Origin: Periconia sp. R9002
Lineage: Eukaryota > Ascomycota > Dothideomycetes > Pleosporales > Periconiaceae
Direction of reading: 5' to 3'
Assembly: GCA_023627715.1 (NCBI GenBank)
Contig: JAMAHW010000255.1
Coordinates: 1-10,664, forward strand
Length of the DNA stretch: 10,664 bases
A program made the translations under genes and the position numbers. Shown here one piece after another: positions 1 through 8,420 of the stretch (the stretch's first letter is position 1; every line of letters begins with the position of its first letter). The notes below the pieces were generated by a model. It saw only the letters and a list, made by a program, of their open reading frames with translations, did not search any database and was not told where the DNA came from.

Positions 1-720
1 TTTGGGGGATGGGGGGGGCTCGTGTTGTTGGAAGGAGCCGGTGGTCGTGGCACCGCCTAGGGGGTCGTCGCGTGGGGGGTCTAGGAGCGAAGGGGAATGT
101 TTTTTTTATTTTATTTTGGGAATTGGGGGATTAGGGCGTATTGGGTAGGTGGTTTTTTTCTTATTTCTGGTTCGGAGTTTGCCGCCTTTTACGGACGGAT
201 TCGTGTTGGTTGGTCCGGGGGAGGGGGAATTCTTCGGGGGATTTTTTTTTGTCTTCAACTTGGAAGTGGTAGTGGTGGAATCTTGGAAGGATTCCCGAGA
301 TGGGTAAGCTTTGTTGTAATCATAAACGACTCTTTTTTTCATTTTTGAGATGTGTGATTGGAGGGTTGTTGAGATTGATGTGTCGGAGGGCGATGACTTT
401 TTTTTTTTTTTTTGAAAAGTTCCAAGTGCTTTCTTTCATTTGATGTCTTAGGTGGTGAAGTTTGGACAGGGGGGTTGTTGAATAACTTTTTTTGTTGCTG
501 TTAATAGACGAACGTTGAACTTTGCAGGGTTAAGGAAGTTTTATTCTTTCTATTTTAGAGGTCATTTTTCTCTCTTCCTTTCTTTTCTAACTTTGCAAGG
601 TTTAAACTTGCACACAAAAGTTTAAGGCAAAATTTTTTGTGGGAAACAACGCCGCAATCAATCCCTGCGATGATAACAGCAAAAAAAAGTCACATACCAA
701 GGCGTCGATCAAACCCACAA
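1..720. other. Gene-free, G+T-rich left edge
   Basis: The + strand is strikingly poor in C until about 560, with many G runs (up to 8) and T runs (up to 15, near 399-413). On the - strand this reads as A+C-rich DNA, as often seen in fungal 5' leaders, so it could be the promoter or leader of a leftward gene whose start lies beyond the window. The open frames here (97-348 on +, 106-342 on -) are low-complexity by-products of this composition. Confidence 0.5.
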
Positions 721-2400
721 CAAGGAGGAGAACAGAAAAAACGTGGCAAAACGGCAATGCAGGAAGGGGGGGTCGTCGTCACGATCAGTAATGAGTTGCA
801 TACCGAATGACAAAACCTCGTACGAATCGTGGTCTCACGTGGTGCAGCAAGGGTGTATGGCAATTTCTTCCTTGCAACACCAACTCTATACTATGATGCA
901 CATATTGCTTATATCTCCACAGCGTTTTACAAATCTGGGTAGGTAACTGAGCAACAGTACCGAGCCATTACAACGCGAAAAACTGACTCGTGGGTCCCGA
1001 GTTGGGAATCATGCCATGCAAGTCTATTGTTCCTTTCCAACTTCACTTCACTCGGCGAATCCTTCCAAGGAGCATCCGCTGCATTTTATTTCGGTGGAAA
1101 TACGGGTCCTTGGAGATTAGATTCTAAGGGGAATTCACCGCGTAGGTATTCTCAGGGATTTTCCAAACCTCTTGACTAGGAATACATCGAGGCTTGCACG
1201 TGGCTTGAAACTCTAAGAATGGAGCTCGTACCGCATAACATGATCAACAGCTCGATGTTGGCACTGAGCGAAGAAAAATTGCCAGATGCGGACAATGGTC
1301 GGAGGTACCACCGATAAGATGAGGTAAGCGAGAAATGCCACGACTCGCATTCCCACGAGAGGGCATTGATGCTTGTGTCAGGGCAATCCCAAGCCCATGA
1401 ATCATATGGTTTGGCACCATCTCAGCCATTTTTTTTGAAATTTTCTTTCCTTCCATGAATCTGGGACGAAGTTCAACAATTGGACCCTGCGTTGTTGGCC
1501 TGCCGCGATGTTTTCACGCTTCCTTCGCTGCTCGGCGACGATCGCCGACTTACTTCCATTTTGGGGGACCGCGTGCGAGCGAGGGTTCTTGCTTGTCATG
1601 ATGGGTGATTCCCAGCGGCCGCGGCACGACCGGATTAGTAGAGTCAAACGAGTGCAGAATGAATCAAACATGCAAAAGTAGACAAGGACAGGTATCAAGG
1701 TCGATCAATTTCCCGCACCTCCACCTCGTATCCGGGGACATTGAGTAAGAACCTTGGAGAGATTTTCGCATCTGTCTGTCCCCTCGTGGATTGCTACAGA
1801 GGCAGGTAGATCTTTTGGCTATTGTGCATATCCGCGCACCACGAGGACTGCAGCCACATTGTGCGTTGCCGATATTGTCCGGAACGGTCTGCGCAAGATG
1901 ACATTTTTGGGCCATTCTACACGGCCAACAAAACGTGGCCTGGAATGATGCTGCAGATTGAGCAGATTAGTACAAGGGAGAAGTTCGGCCCGTCGACCAG
2001 TCGTCTCCGCTTGGAATTGCTCGGGCGGGCTCAAGCTTTCGGCGATGATGGACCATGACACGCGGTTTCAAGAGATCTACTCCATGGCGATCGCGACCTT
2101 GTCTTGTCTTGTTTTGTCCCCCGCAATCCAGGCGCTCCTCCGTCAGATGGGACAGGGATGAACAAGGCGAAAGAGAAAAAATGGAGAAAGGATGGGAAGG
2201 AAAAATATTTTTGGTTGCCAGACGCATAAGGTTTAGATGATCGATGAGATTTTTTCCTTTTTATTTTCGCTCACCGACATTTCTGGCCTGGTTCACTCGC
2301 TAAGCACGAGATAACAGGGTACCTGTAGTTGGTACCTAGGCATCAGACAACAGACAGCAACCAAACTTGTTGACGAGGGCAAAACAGTAGAATGAAGCCA
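721..2400. other. Intergenic stretch, no gene recognised
   Basis: Open frames on both strands are under 100 codons, overlap one another and show no known domain; no chain of them with good splice sites gives a recognisable protein. At the right end, GGTACCT is repeated 13 bp apart (2318-2324 and 2331-2337), the second copy running into CCTAGG. No tRNA-like A/B box pair was seen. Confidence 0.5.
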
Positions 2401-3288
2401 TTCCGAGGGTTCAAAGTTGAGACAACGGAATCTATCGACTGAAAATCCCGTCGTTCAAGATGCCTTCAAGGGGCCCCTATTTGTCAACAGGGACTTTGCA
2501 GCATCGCCATGCAGAGGAGCGGGGGTGTTATATTGTCTGGAACCCTTGAATGTCGTGGATAAATCATTGAAATCGCGATATGCAACGCAGGGATGGGTCG
2601 TGGCACGCATGCACGGCGTAAAAGTCACTCCTCGCTTCGGTCCAGCCCTTGCGAAAGGCGACATTGATGCCTGTGAGTACCTATCAAAAGGTGCAGAGAA
2701 GAGTAAGGGATGGAGGATACGAGATGATATTTTACCGTTGATGGGGGTATGGGCAGATGGGACGCAAAAGTCATGGTTCACGCCAGCAGCGGGCCGCTGG
2801 ATGGGCATCGAACAGGACGGAAGAGAAGCTCGGCTGCCACGTGTTGTCGGAAATCCTGGCGCCACCACGCGATTCACATTTGATTTTGACACGGGTTCGC
2901 ATTCATGACTCACGCCAATGCATGCCCATTTTTCGCGCATCGATCCCCACCAAATGCCTACCGATACCCACACCCACTACAAGTACCACGGCGGCTGCAT
3001 GCATGACTGAACCAATGCCCTCTTTCGTTGGGATAGGTAGATGGGTAGAGGCCGTGGTCTGATGATTGCAGTGCACTGAAGGACAGAGGACCGACCTGTC
3101 TGTCAAGGGCAGCGGGGGAGTCGGGCCACCAGATATGTACATGTGCAGTACATCATGTACATGCAGTGTACTGTAGTTGGTGACTTTGTAGTTGCGGGGC
3201 GGTGGAGATTTCTCTCTCTCAATGTAAAGGGCTATCAGGCTATGCTTCAGCCACCCACAGAGACACTGAATCGCAGACATTTTTGAGA
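2401..3288. other. Intergenic stretch with two opposed open frames, no gene recognised
   Basis: Frames of about 160 codons overlap on both strands (2417-2908 on + and 2455-2937 on -). The + frame has no ATG near its beginning, and neither protein resembles a family I know. The - frame has an ATG at about 2937 (MREKWACIG). The paired ATGTACATG repeats lie at the right end. Confidence 0.4.
3135..3171. repeat. Paired ATGTACATG direct repeats, 20 bp apart
   Basis: ATGTACATG occurs at 3135-3143 and 3155-3163, start to start 20 bp. The 8-bp core ATGTACAT is itself a palindrome. Each copy is followed by a GCAGT-type sequence, so the duplicated unit is longer than the core. A third ATGTACAT lies at 10111-10118. 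No known factor is assigned. Confidence 0.85.
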
Positions 3289-4242
3289 TTAGCATCCCTG
3301 GTAGTAGGTAGTTTTTGGTGAGTTGGGCTGGCCGACATGGAATCCATTGAAGACGTTGGGGCTCTGCCCGTGTGTCGGCTTACCAAGCTCGCTGGCCAGA
3401 TGGTCTGCTGTGAAGCAGGTGAGGCATGGTCCGACTGCGCCGAGACCCAGGCCTACATGTAAGGTGGTACACAGTACATGGAAGGTACTTGCCCTTTGTA
3501 TACAGTACAGTAGGTGGGTGGGTGATGGACACGGGCATGGCAGGACGGCAAAAGACGGCTGTCTGACAGGGTCCGGGAACAACCCTTTCAATAGCTCCGC
3601 ATCTGAAACGTGGGGTGGGGGATGTAACAAGCGCACACGTGACCGTCTTGGCCCTCGCATCCATTGATCCCTCTTCGGACATTTCTTCTGGTGCTGTGTA
3701 CCGCGGTGGCGGCCTTGGGTAGTTGGCCTGACTACATACATATGAATCAGGACGGAGCGGTTGAAGACGTCCATGACGCGTGCAATAGCATGAAGGATCC
3801 GACTACCTACAGTAGGTGGAGGAATGAGTCTCCCTCCCGTGGCTCCATGGCCGGCCATTTGCAGTGTTTGCTGACGGGTTGCGAAAACGGGAATAGCGCC
3901 TTTTGGCGCCGTGGGCGGTAGGAAGGGGTCCAGCTGCTGTAAGCTGGATCGGTTGATGTCTCGCAGCGACCAGCCCGCAACGTGAGGTGGTGGGGCGGCC
4001 TGCCAGCACGTGGTGAAAGCGTCAGAAAGCGGAAAAGGATTCCGCACCAGCACCCACCCTCGCCCGCACAACACATCATTCCATTCACCGTCTATCAGGC
4101 ACGATTCACGAAATGGGGCTTTGAAACCTTCTTGCAGACCACAGCACAGAACATGTACACTGAGTACGTGTGCAACACCCACAGTCCATTGGGGATCCTC
4201 CCCCTCAATGGGAGAGACGTGCACTGGCACTGGTACTGGCAT
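3289..4242 (-). CDS. Unassigned 317-codon ORF, probably not a gene
   Basis: An open frame runs leftwards from an ATG at 4242 (MPVPVPVHVSP) to a stop at 3289. It has no domain, signal peptide or membrane segment that I recognise, and is rich in Cys, His, Pro and Arg with little sign of folded-protein periodicity. In its favour, more than 300 sense codons are uncommon by chance at roughly 55% GC, and it would diverge from the RGS gene with a 1.3-kb shared upstream region. Against it, it carries the dispersed GTAC/TAGGTAG motifs seen in the intergenic DNA, and other frames over the same stretch are also open for long runs. It may be an orphan gene, part of a noncoding transcript or a chance frame; chance is the likeliest. 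Confidence 0.15.
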   Translation of the reverse strand: MPVPVPVHVSPIEGEDPQWTVGVAHVLSVHVLCCGLQEGFKAPFRESCLIDGEWNDVLCGRGWVLVRNPFPLSDAFTTCWQAAPPPHVAGWSLRDINRSSLQQLDPFLPPTAPKGAIPVFATRQQTLQMAGHGATGGRLIPPPTVGSRILHAIARVMDVFNRSVLIHMYVVRPTTQGRHRGTQHQKKCPKRDQWMRGPRRSRVRLLHPPPHVSDAELLKGLFPDPVRQPSFAVLPCPCPSPTHLLYCIQRASTFHVLCTTLHVGLGLGAVGPCLTCFTADHLASELGKPTHGQSPNVFNGFHVGQPNSPKTTYYQGC

Positions 4243-4975
4243 CGGGGCTGCTGAGGCGCGAAAGGGGGTCGCCAAACGCTACCTGAGTATCTAAATATAT
4301 GCCGTTAATGTGCGCAGAAACATGGCCGTCGTCATCACCATCATGCTCCCATCAGCACATGGCAAGCCACATGGATGGTAAATCGTGTGAGACTGCTGAA
4401 TAATGGCAGCTGGGAAAGCAACGAACGGTTGCCGCTGCCGAGCGGTGCTGAGTGGCGACGAGAGAAGGCGTGGTGTGGTGCAAGCGGTGCAAGGGTGCCG
4501 CGTGGTAAATTGCACGTTGCTGTGCTCTTCATCATGAGCCAATCTCTCCGCACCTCTCGGAATGGTCGTCTTTGTGTAGCGCGACGGCTGTTGAGGGTAC
4601 CGCGTCCTGTAACTCGTCGAGAGCAGTCCGTTTTCGGGCGTCGCACAGGGCGAGCGGAGGTTTTTGGGCGCAGGCACAAGGTTCCAGGAAGAGCAAGCAC
4701 ATCACAGCAGAGACAGTACACAGTAGCACCAAAACGGGGGGCCATTTAGGGTCGGACACAGTAACGGAATTCATAGAAAGGACGTTGCGTTGGGACGGCT
4801 ACAGGTAGGTATTGTTGCTGGCGCATCGATGGCGACGTGGAAGGGCGGCTCGTCACCGCTTCTTGCTTGGACGGATGGAGCGTGCAGTGCAGTGCAGTAC
4901 AGCGCAGTGATTGATATCTACCATGATGGATTGATTGATTAGACAAGTATAGGTACAGCGGAGACACGGTACGTG
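4243..4975. other. Upstream intergenic DNA of the RGS gene
   Basis: Several short overlapping frames (for example 4341-4745 on - and 4375-4749 on +) are Arg/Ser/Thr-rich and match nothing. Dispersed CAGTAC-type motifs occur (4150-4166, 4705-4725, 4890-4905). A distal promoter role is plausible but not shown. Confidence 0.4.
4882..4909. repeat. Pentamer tandem repeat (GTGCA-type)
   Basis: The units read GTGCA, GTGCA, GTGCA, GTACA, GCGCA and then a partial GTG: three perfect and two near-perfect copies in tandem. It lies about 640 bp upstream of the RGS gene start. The likely origin is replication slippage. Confidence 0.9.
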
Positions 4976-5013
4976 CTGTACCTAGCTATTGATGGTCAAG
5001 TGGTAGCTAGAAC

Positions 5014-5048
5014 AAAAGAAAGGAAGGAAAGAAAGAAAGAAAGAAAAA
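5014..5048. repeat. Polypurine tract with (GAAA)5
   Basis: Thirty-five purines occur in a row, with five perfect GAAA units at 5027-5046 preceded by GGAA units. A complementary TTTCTTTCTTT lies at about 5129-5139, so the two tracts form a short inverted repeat some 80 bp apart. Such tracts are common in fungal promoters and often exclude nucleosomes; that role here is inferred. Confidence 0.95.
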
Positions 5049-5140
5049 TTGGGGAAGGACCAGCAAGGCGGGCGCTTTGCAAAAGGGGCTTTGTCTGTCG
5101 CGGTGGTAGGTGGTGGTGAAACGGAAGCTTTCTTTCTTTG

Positions 5141-5141
<1 letters not shown>

Positions 5142-5173
<32 letters not shown>
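5142..5173. repeat. (TG)16 microsatellite
   Basis: Sixteen uninterrupted TG units lie about 380 bp upstream of the RGS gene start. The alternating purine/pyrimidine run can adopt Z-DNA and is expected to vary in length between strains. It sits directly after a TTTCTTTCTTT tract. Confidence 0.98.
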
Positions 5174-5175
<2 letters not shown>

Positions 5176-5281
5176 CCTCGGAGCCGGTCGGGCGCGGGCA
5201 AAGGAGTTGAGTAGTTTAGTGAAGGGCTTCATCCAGGTCGCCCAACAGGGATTGCCACGAGGCCAAGCGGGACTCCATGCG

Positions 5282-5485
5282 ATGCCAGTGCAGGCGCAGG
5301 GGTCTTCTTGTTCGCCCCATGTCGGTTTGGTGCTGGCGCCGCTCTGCTCTGCACAGCACAGGACTTTTGTCGGTCGACGGTCCACCCTGGCTCTCGCTGC
5401 TCAGTGCTCAGTGCTGCTCAGTGCTCACGCCCTCCTGTCCTGTCCTGGTACTAGTAACCAGCTTGCTTGGTCTGTCTTGCACTAA
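5282..5485 (+). other. Possible 67-codon upstream ORF in the leader
   Basis: An ATG at 5282 with G at -3 opens a 67-codon frame that ends at TAA 5483-5485, 67 nt before the chosen start of the RGS gene and in another frame. The peptide (begins MPVQAQGSS) resembles nothing I know. Two further ATGs at 5277 and 5319 are in frame with the RGS gene and would add 92 or 78 residues. Whether any of these are translated depends on the transcription start, which cannot be seen. They could dampen translation of the main frame, or lie in untranscribed promoter DNA. Confidence 0.3.
5396..5427. repeat. Heptamer repeat (GCTCAGT) in the RGS gene leader
   Basis: GCTCAGT occurs at 5399-5405, 5406-5412 and 5416-5422, with a partial GCTCA at 5423-5427 and a GCT spacer before the third copy. 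It lies within the possible upstream ORF, about 125 bp before the main start codon. Confidence 0.9.
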
Positions 5486-5552
5486 CTCGTACCCACTCCC
5501 CTTCGCTTCGTGCCTCTTCAACTTCTCCGCGTCGCTCTGCCAGTCCACCCAG

Positions 5553-8420
5553 ATGCCCACTACCACGACTACTGTGCCTGGGTCTGTTTCTGCCTCATCT
5601 GCTGCTCACACCAACAGCCCCGACTCCTCCTCTGCCCCTCAGACCCTTTCTACGCCTGCCTCCCCGTCCACCGCGACCAACACCTCTCCCTCTTCACCCT
5701 CGCTCTCGCCCTCGCCCTCTTTCACCGATCCCCACCGCCCGCTCCCTTCCCTCACCGTCCACCACTCCTCCTCCTCTGACCGCAACCCATCTGGACAACT
5801 GCCACCCTCTGCCCCTTCGATCCCCTCCGCTTCCGCCTCAGCCTCCAACGCCAGCTACCCAAAGACAAAGACAACAACCGCCGCCAATATTACTCCCACC
5901 GCTCCTCCACCGCCCGCTTCCGATCCGGCTTCAATTCTTGCCCCCAAGCCAGTCCCCTTCGTGGCCCGCCGTTCCACCTTGACCTCCCGTTTTCCGCTGC
6001 TTCGCAAGTCCAGCCGCGAAGCTGCTCGCAACCCTCATACCAGAGGCACCAGCACCTCGTCCAGCTCGCCCTTTCTCGCCCCCAGCGCTCCGCGGGCTTC
6101 GTCATCTTCTTCCCGTGGCCGACAGGATCCGTCCATTGATCTGCCTCGGAAGCGTGACCCATCTTCCGCTGCCAACAGCAACAGGTCGCTAAGCCGCGAG
6201 CCGGAGCGTCCCTCCCACAACGCTACACGCAGCCCTTCGCGTGCTGCCCCATCGCCCACTGCTACCAGTTCAGTGAGCGAATCTACAGACAAACCACCCA
6301 AGAGTGCGGCTTCGTCGACGTCCGTCAAGCCCACCGACCACAAAATGCATCAGACATCTTCAAGGCTCCTCCGCATGACGGACGATGAGAGGCCATTCAC
6401 CCGCGTACGTTTTTTCCTAGCATCATCTACACAAACTCTGCTCCCCCTCTCTTCCTTACCCATCAATCGTTCTTCCTGCTCTGTAAAACACCTCGCACCT
6501 TTTCACTTGCTTGAACTTGGTGGGAAAACGGCTGCCTAGCTGGCTTCGATCATATCTGCGACGTGTGCAGGTACCGTTGGAGCCCGCACCTGCTCGTTCG
6601 GGCACACCCCGCTTTCGCCTCATTGATAATGGGCGCCCCAACACCCTGCGCAGTCCGTGTGTGCAAGCATCTTGGCGTATGGAGTGTTTGCTCTAGACAA
6701 GGGATTTCAGGCTGCATCACACCGTACAGCTACCGCATTCCTACGTCAAAAGCGTTCGCTCTACGTTGGTTTTGTATTTGCGGGCGCAGGGTGAGGGTGT
6801 AGTTTTGGTTCAATTTTTTTCCGTTGTCCCCTCATCCCGGTCCGATTCGCCATCCTCAAATCTGTCAACACCATGTCATATGCTACTCACGTGTGCCATT
6901 CACTGATTATTGTGTAGGACTTTAAAGATCTATTCTCCACCCTGATGGTGTCTTTGCCGCTCACATCTCATCGCGTGCGATTCAGGATGATCGACTCTAC
7001 ATTTACTTCAGATGAGGCCATTACCAACTTGGGTTCACTCAAATTCTCTCAATCAAACCGCATGCCAGACCCCAAAGATTCGTCCCGAGTGGTGACTACC
7101 ACCACAACAACCACCTTTTCCATGGCGAAAGAGATGGCACGATCGGTATGTCAGAAATTTTTGGAAGCCAAATTTGTCGAGTCATGCGAAAACAAACTGG
7201 ATTTCACGAACAAGAGCTCCGTTTGGCAGCTCTCCCCCAAAGGCATCCACATTTTGGAACGTTTCTGCTCCCGTAATGGAATCCAGTCAGCTCACGTCAA
7301 GAATGTCATTGATTCACCTCGTAACGCCCACCAGCTTGTCATTTTGGAGAGAAATACCGAGACCGACAAGTTGCACAATGATGAACAAACAGTTGAGATC
7401 ATCTTCCGTCGCTTTGTTGGCCACACCGCGAACGAAGTCCATTCCGAAACCGATTCCGTGCACGAGTTCTCACGATGCGATACTGGTGTTCGGCTCGTCA
7501 AACACAAGCCTACCCAAAGCCGTCCATACGATTACACCCTGAGCGGAAGGACTGCAGCGGAATGGCTCATGGACTGCTCAACCATGGTTGATCGTCGAGA
7601 AGCTATCGAAATCGGTTCCATGTTTCTTCAGCTTGGTCTCATTGCGCCGGTAGATTCACGCAATTCGTCTGAAAAGTTCCAACCGCTCAAGCAGGTTCAT
7701 TACTTCATCACGCAGCAAGGCGAGCGGGTTGCAGGTTGGAACACGAGGGACGATGCATCTGTGTCTTCCGATACTGCCGCGAAACAGGCTCGTGATGGAG
7801 CCGCCCGCGATTCGAACAGCAACCGCACTAACGTCATCATTCGCAACCCATCATGGCGTTTGTTGTACCGCGAGTTTCTCAAAGACACCATGTGCGAAGA
7901 GAACCTCTCTTTCTTCCTCGATGTCCAAGAGTTCAATCTACAGTACAGAGCCGCGGTCAACGCTACAGGAGACAACAAAATTGAGACCATTCGGGAAACT
8001 CTTGCTGCTGCATATGGTACGCTGCACATTCCAACCAACCCTATCTCACCGTATGCTAACCTATCATATAGGCCTATACAATGCCTTCTTGGCACCCGGT
8101 TCACCAAACGAACTCAACATTGACCATGCTCTCCGAACACAGCTTGCGACTCGCATGACTCGTGCTGTTGGTGACGATACCGCGATGATGCAGAGTTTGG
8201 TTGAGGTTGCGTCCCTGTTTGAGAAGGCGCAGAATTCGATCTTCAAGCTCATGTCCAGTGTAAGTGGTTTTTACGTTTCAGACCAAGACTATATTTTCTG
8301 ATTGATCTGTAGGACTCGGTTCCGAAATTCATCAAGCATCCCAAATATGGACCCCAACTTCGTGGTCTCGATGCCGCTGCCGCTGCAGCGTACGCCCCTA
8401 CCAACGGTAACTCGCGATAA
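5553..8420 (+). CDS. flbA: FlbA/Sst2-type regulator of G-protein signalling (two DEP domains plus RGS domain), four exons
   Basis: Exons are 5553-6404, 6918-8016, 8072-8259 and 8313-8420 (stop TAA), giving 748 residues; Aspergillus FlbA is about 720. Seen: residues 1-270 are Ser/Pro/Thr/Ala-rich and look disordered, with basic patches near 145-165. DEP 1 spans about 285-410 (starts DFKDLFSTL, includes a run of seven Thr and FSMAKEMARS at 351-360, ends near VWQLSPKG). DEP 2 spans about 440-560 (YTLSGRTAAEWL at 490-501). RGS spans about 590-727. Against RGS4, E612 and N613 (EENLSFF), N666, L710 and D714 match the G-alpha contact residues, and K718 replaces Arg167 conservatively, so GTPase-activating function is expected. 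A run of six Ala (734-739) lies near the end. Family knowledge: these proteins speed GTP hydrolysis by a Gi-like alpha subunit (Aspergillus FadA) at the plasma membrane; DEP domains aid membrane or receptor targeting; loss blocks conidiation. The start at 5553 (MPTTTTT) is chosen because upstream in-frame codons give an atypical Cys/Leu-rich extension. Family is near certain; the start is less so (about 0.75). Confidence 0.94.
6405..6917 (+). other. Intron 1 of the RGS gene, long (513 nt), phase 0
   Basis: The donor GTACGT at 6405 follows the codons for ERPFTR. The acceptor TAG at 6915-6917 precedes GAC TTT AAA (DFKDLF). CTGAT at 6903-6907 puts a branch A 11 nt before the acceptor AG. Joining the two sides restores the continuous PFTR-DFKDLF stretch expected of FlbA proteins, so I infer no missing coding exon. 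If the intron is retained, the frame runs 44 codons to TAG at 6537-6539, giving a 328-residue product without DEP or RGS domains. The length is unusual for an ascomycete, where most introns are under 100 nt. Inside are CAG directly followed by GTACCG (6568-6576) and a CACCATG at 6869-6875. The open frames within it (for example 6563-6802) match nothing I know. Confidence 0.88.
8017..8071 (+). other. Intron 2 of the RGS gene (55 nt, phase 1)
   Basis: The donor is GTACGC at 8017 and the acceptor TAG at 8069-8071. A textbook CTAAC branch site lies at 8056-8060, 12 nt before the acceptor AG. The split codon G|GC (Gly651) joins AAAYG to LYNAFLAPGSP inside the RGS domain, which is the expected family sequence at this point. 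Size and signals are typical of filamentous ascomycetes. Confidence 0.95.
8260..8312 (+). other. Intron 3 of the RGS gene (53 nt, phase 0)
   Basis: The donor is the consensus GTAAGT at 8260 and the acceptor TAG at 8310-8312, with a CTGAT branch site at 8298-8302. It separates Ser713 from Asp714 within the last RGS helices (IFKLMSS|DSVPKF). Reading through it instead gives 14 codons to a stop at 8299-8301 and loses the final RGS helix, so splicing is needed for a whole domain. Confidence 0.95.

Larger units (their letters stand above)
4976..5552 (+). promoter_or_regulatory. Presumed core promoter and 5' leader of the RGS gene
   Basis: This is inferred from position and composition. The stretch holds a 35-nt polypurine tract (5014-5048), a TTTCTTTCTTT tract, a (TG)16 microsatellite, a heptamer repeat and then CT-rich DNA running into the start codon, as is common in fungal promoters and leaders. 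No clear TATA box is seen and no transcription start can be fixed. The base at -3 of the chosen ATG is C, a weak initiation context, so upstream ATGs in the leader may matter if they are transcribed. Confidence 0.45.

Noticed and set aside
2417..2908. 163-codon + strand frame
   Set aside because: It opens with TTG, the first ATG comes late, and the protein matches no family; another frame of equal length is open on the opposite strand.
2455..2937. About 160-codon minus-strand frame with an ATG
   Set aside because: No domain or recognisable sequence, no splice partners found, and the opposite strand is open over the same stretch.
3776..3783. ACGCGTGC matching the StuA-type element WCGCGWNM
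   Set aside because: The motif is degenerate enough to occur about once per kilobase by chance, and a single copy 1.8 kb upstream is not evidence of control.
3929..3948. 7-bp stem hairpin TCCAGCT / AGCTGGA
   Set aside because: Stems this short are expected by chance many times in 10 kb.
5448..5552. Possible leader intron with CTAAC at 5482-5486
   Set aside because: The nearest acceptor AG (5542-5543) is about 57 nt after the branch A, too far for typical fungal introns.
5467..5982. Pro/Arg-rich + strand frame overlapping exon 1
   Set aside because: It has no ATG at its beginning and is the shifted-frame reading of the CT-rich Ser/Pro/Thr exon of the RGS gene, which continues into conserved DEP sequence.
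5639..6343. Glu/Gly/Ala-rich minus-strand frames
   Set aside because: They are antisense readings of the low-complexity first exon.
6511..6802. Short frames within intron 1 as an extra exon
   Set aside because: PFTR joins directly to DFKDLF in the family, so no coding insert is expected, and these frames show no homology that I can recognise.
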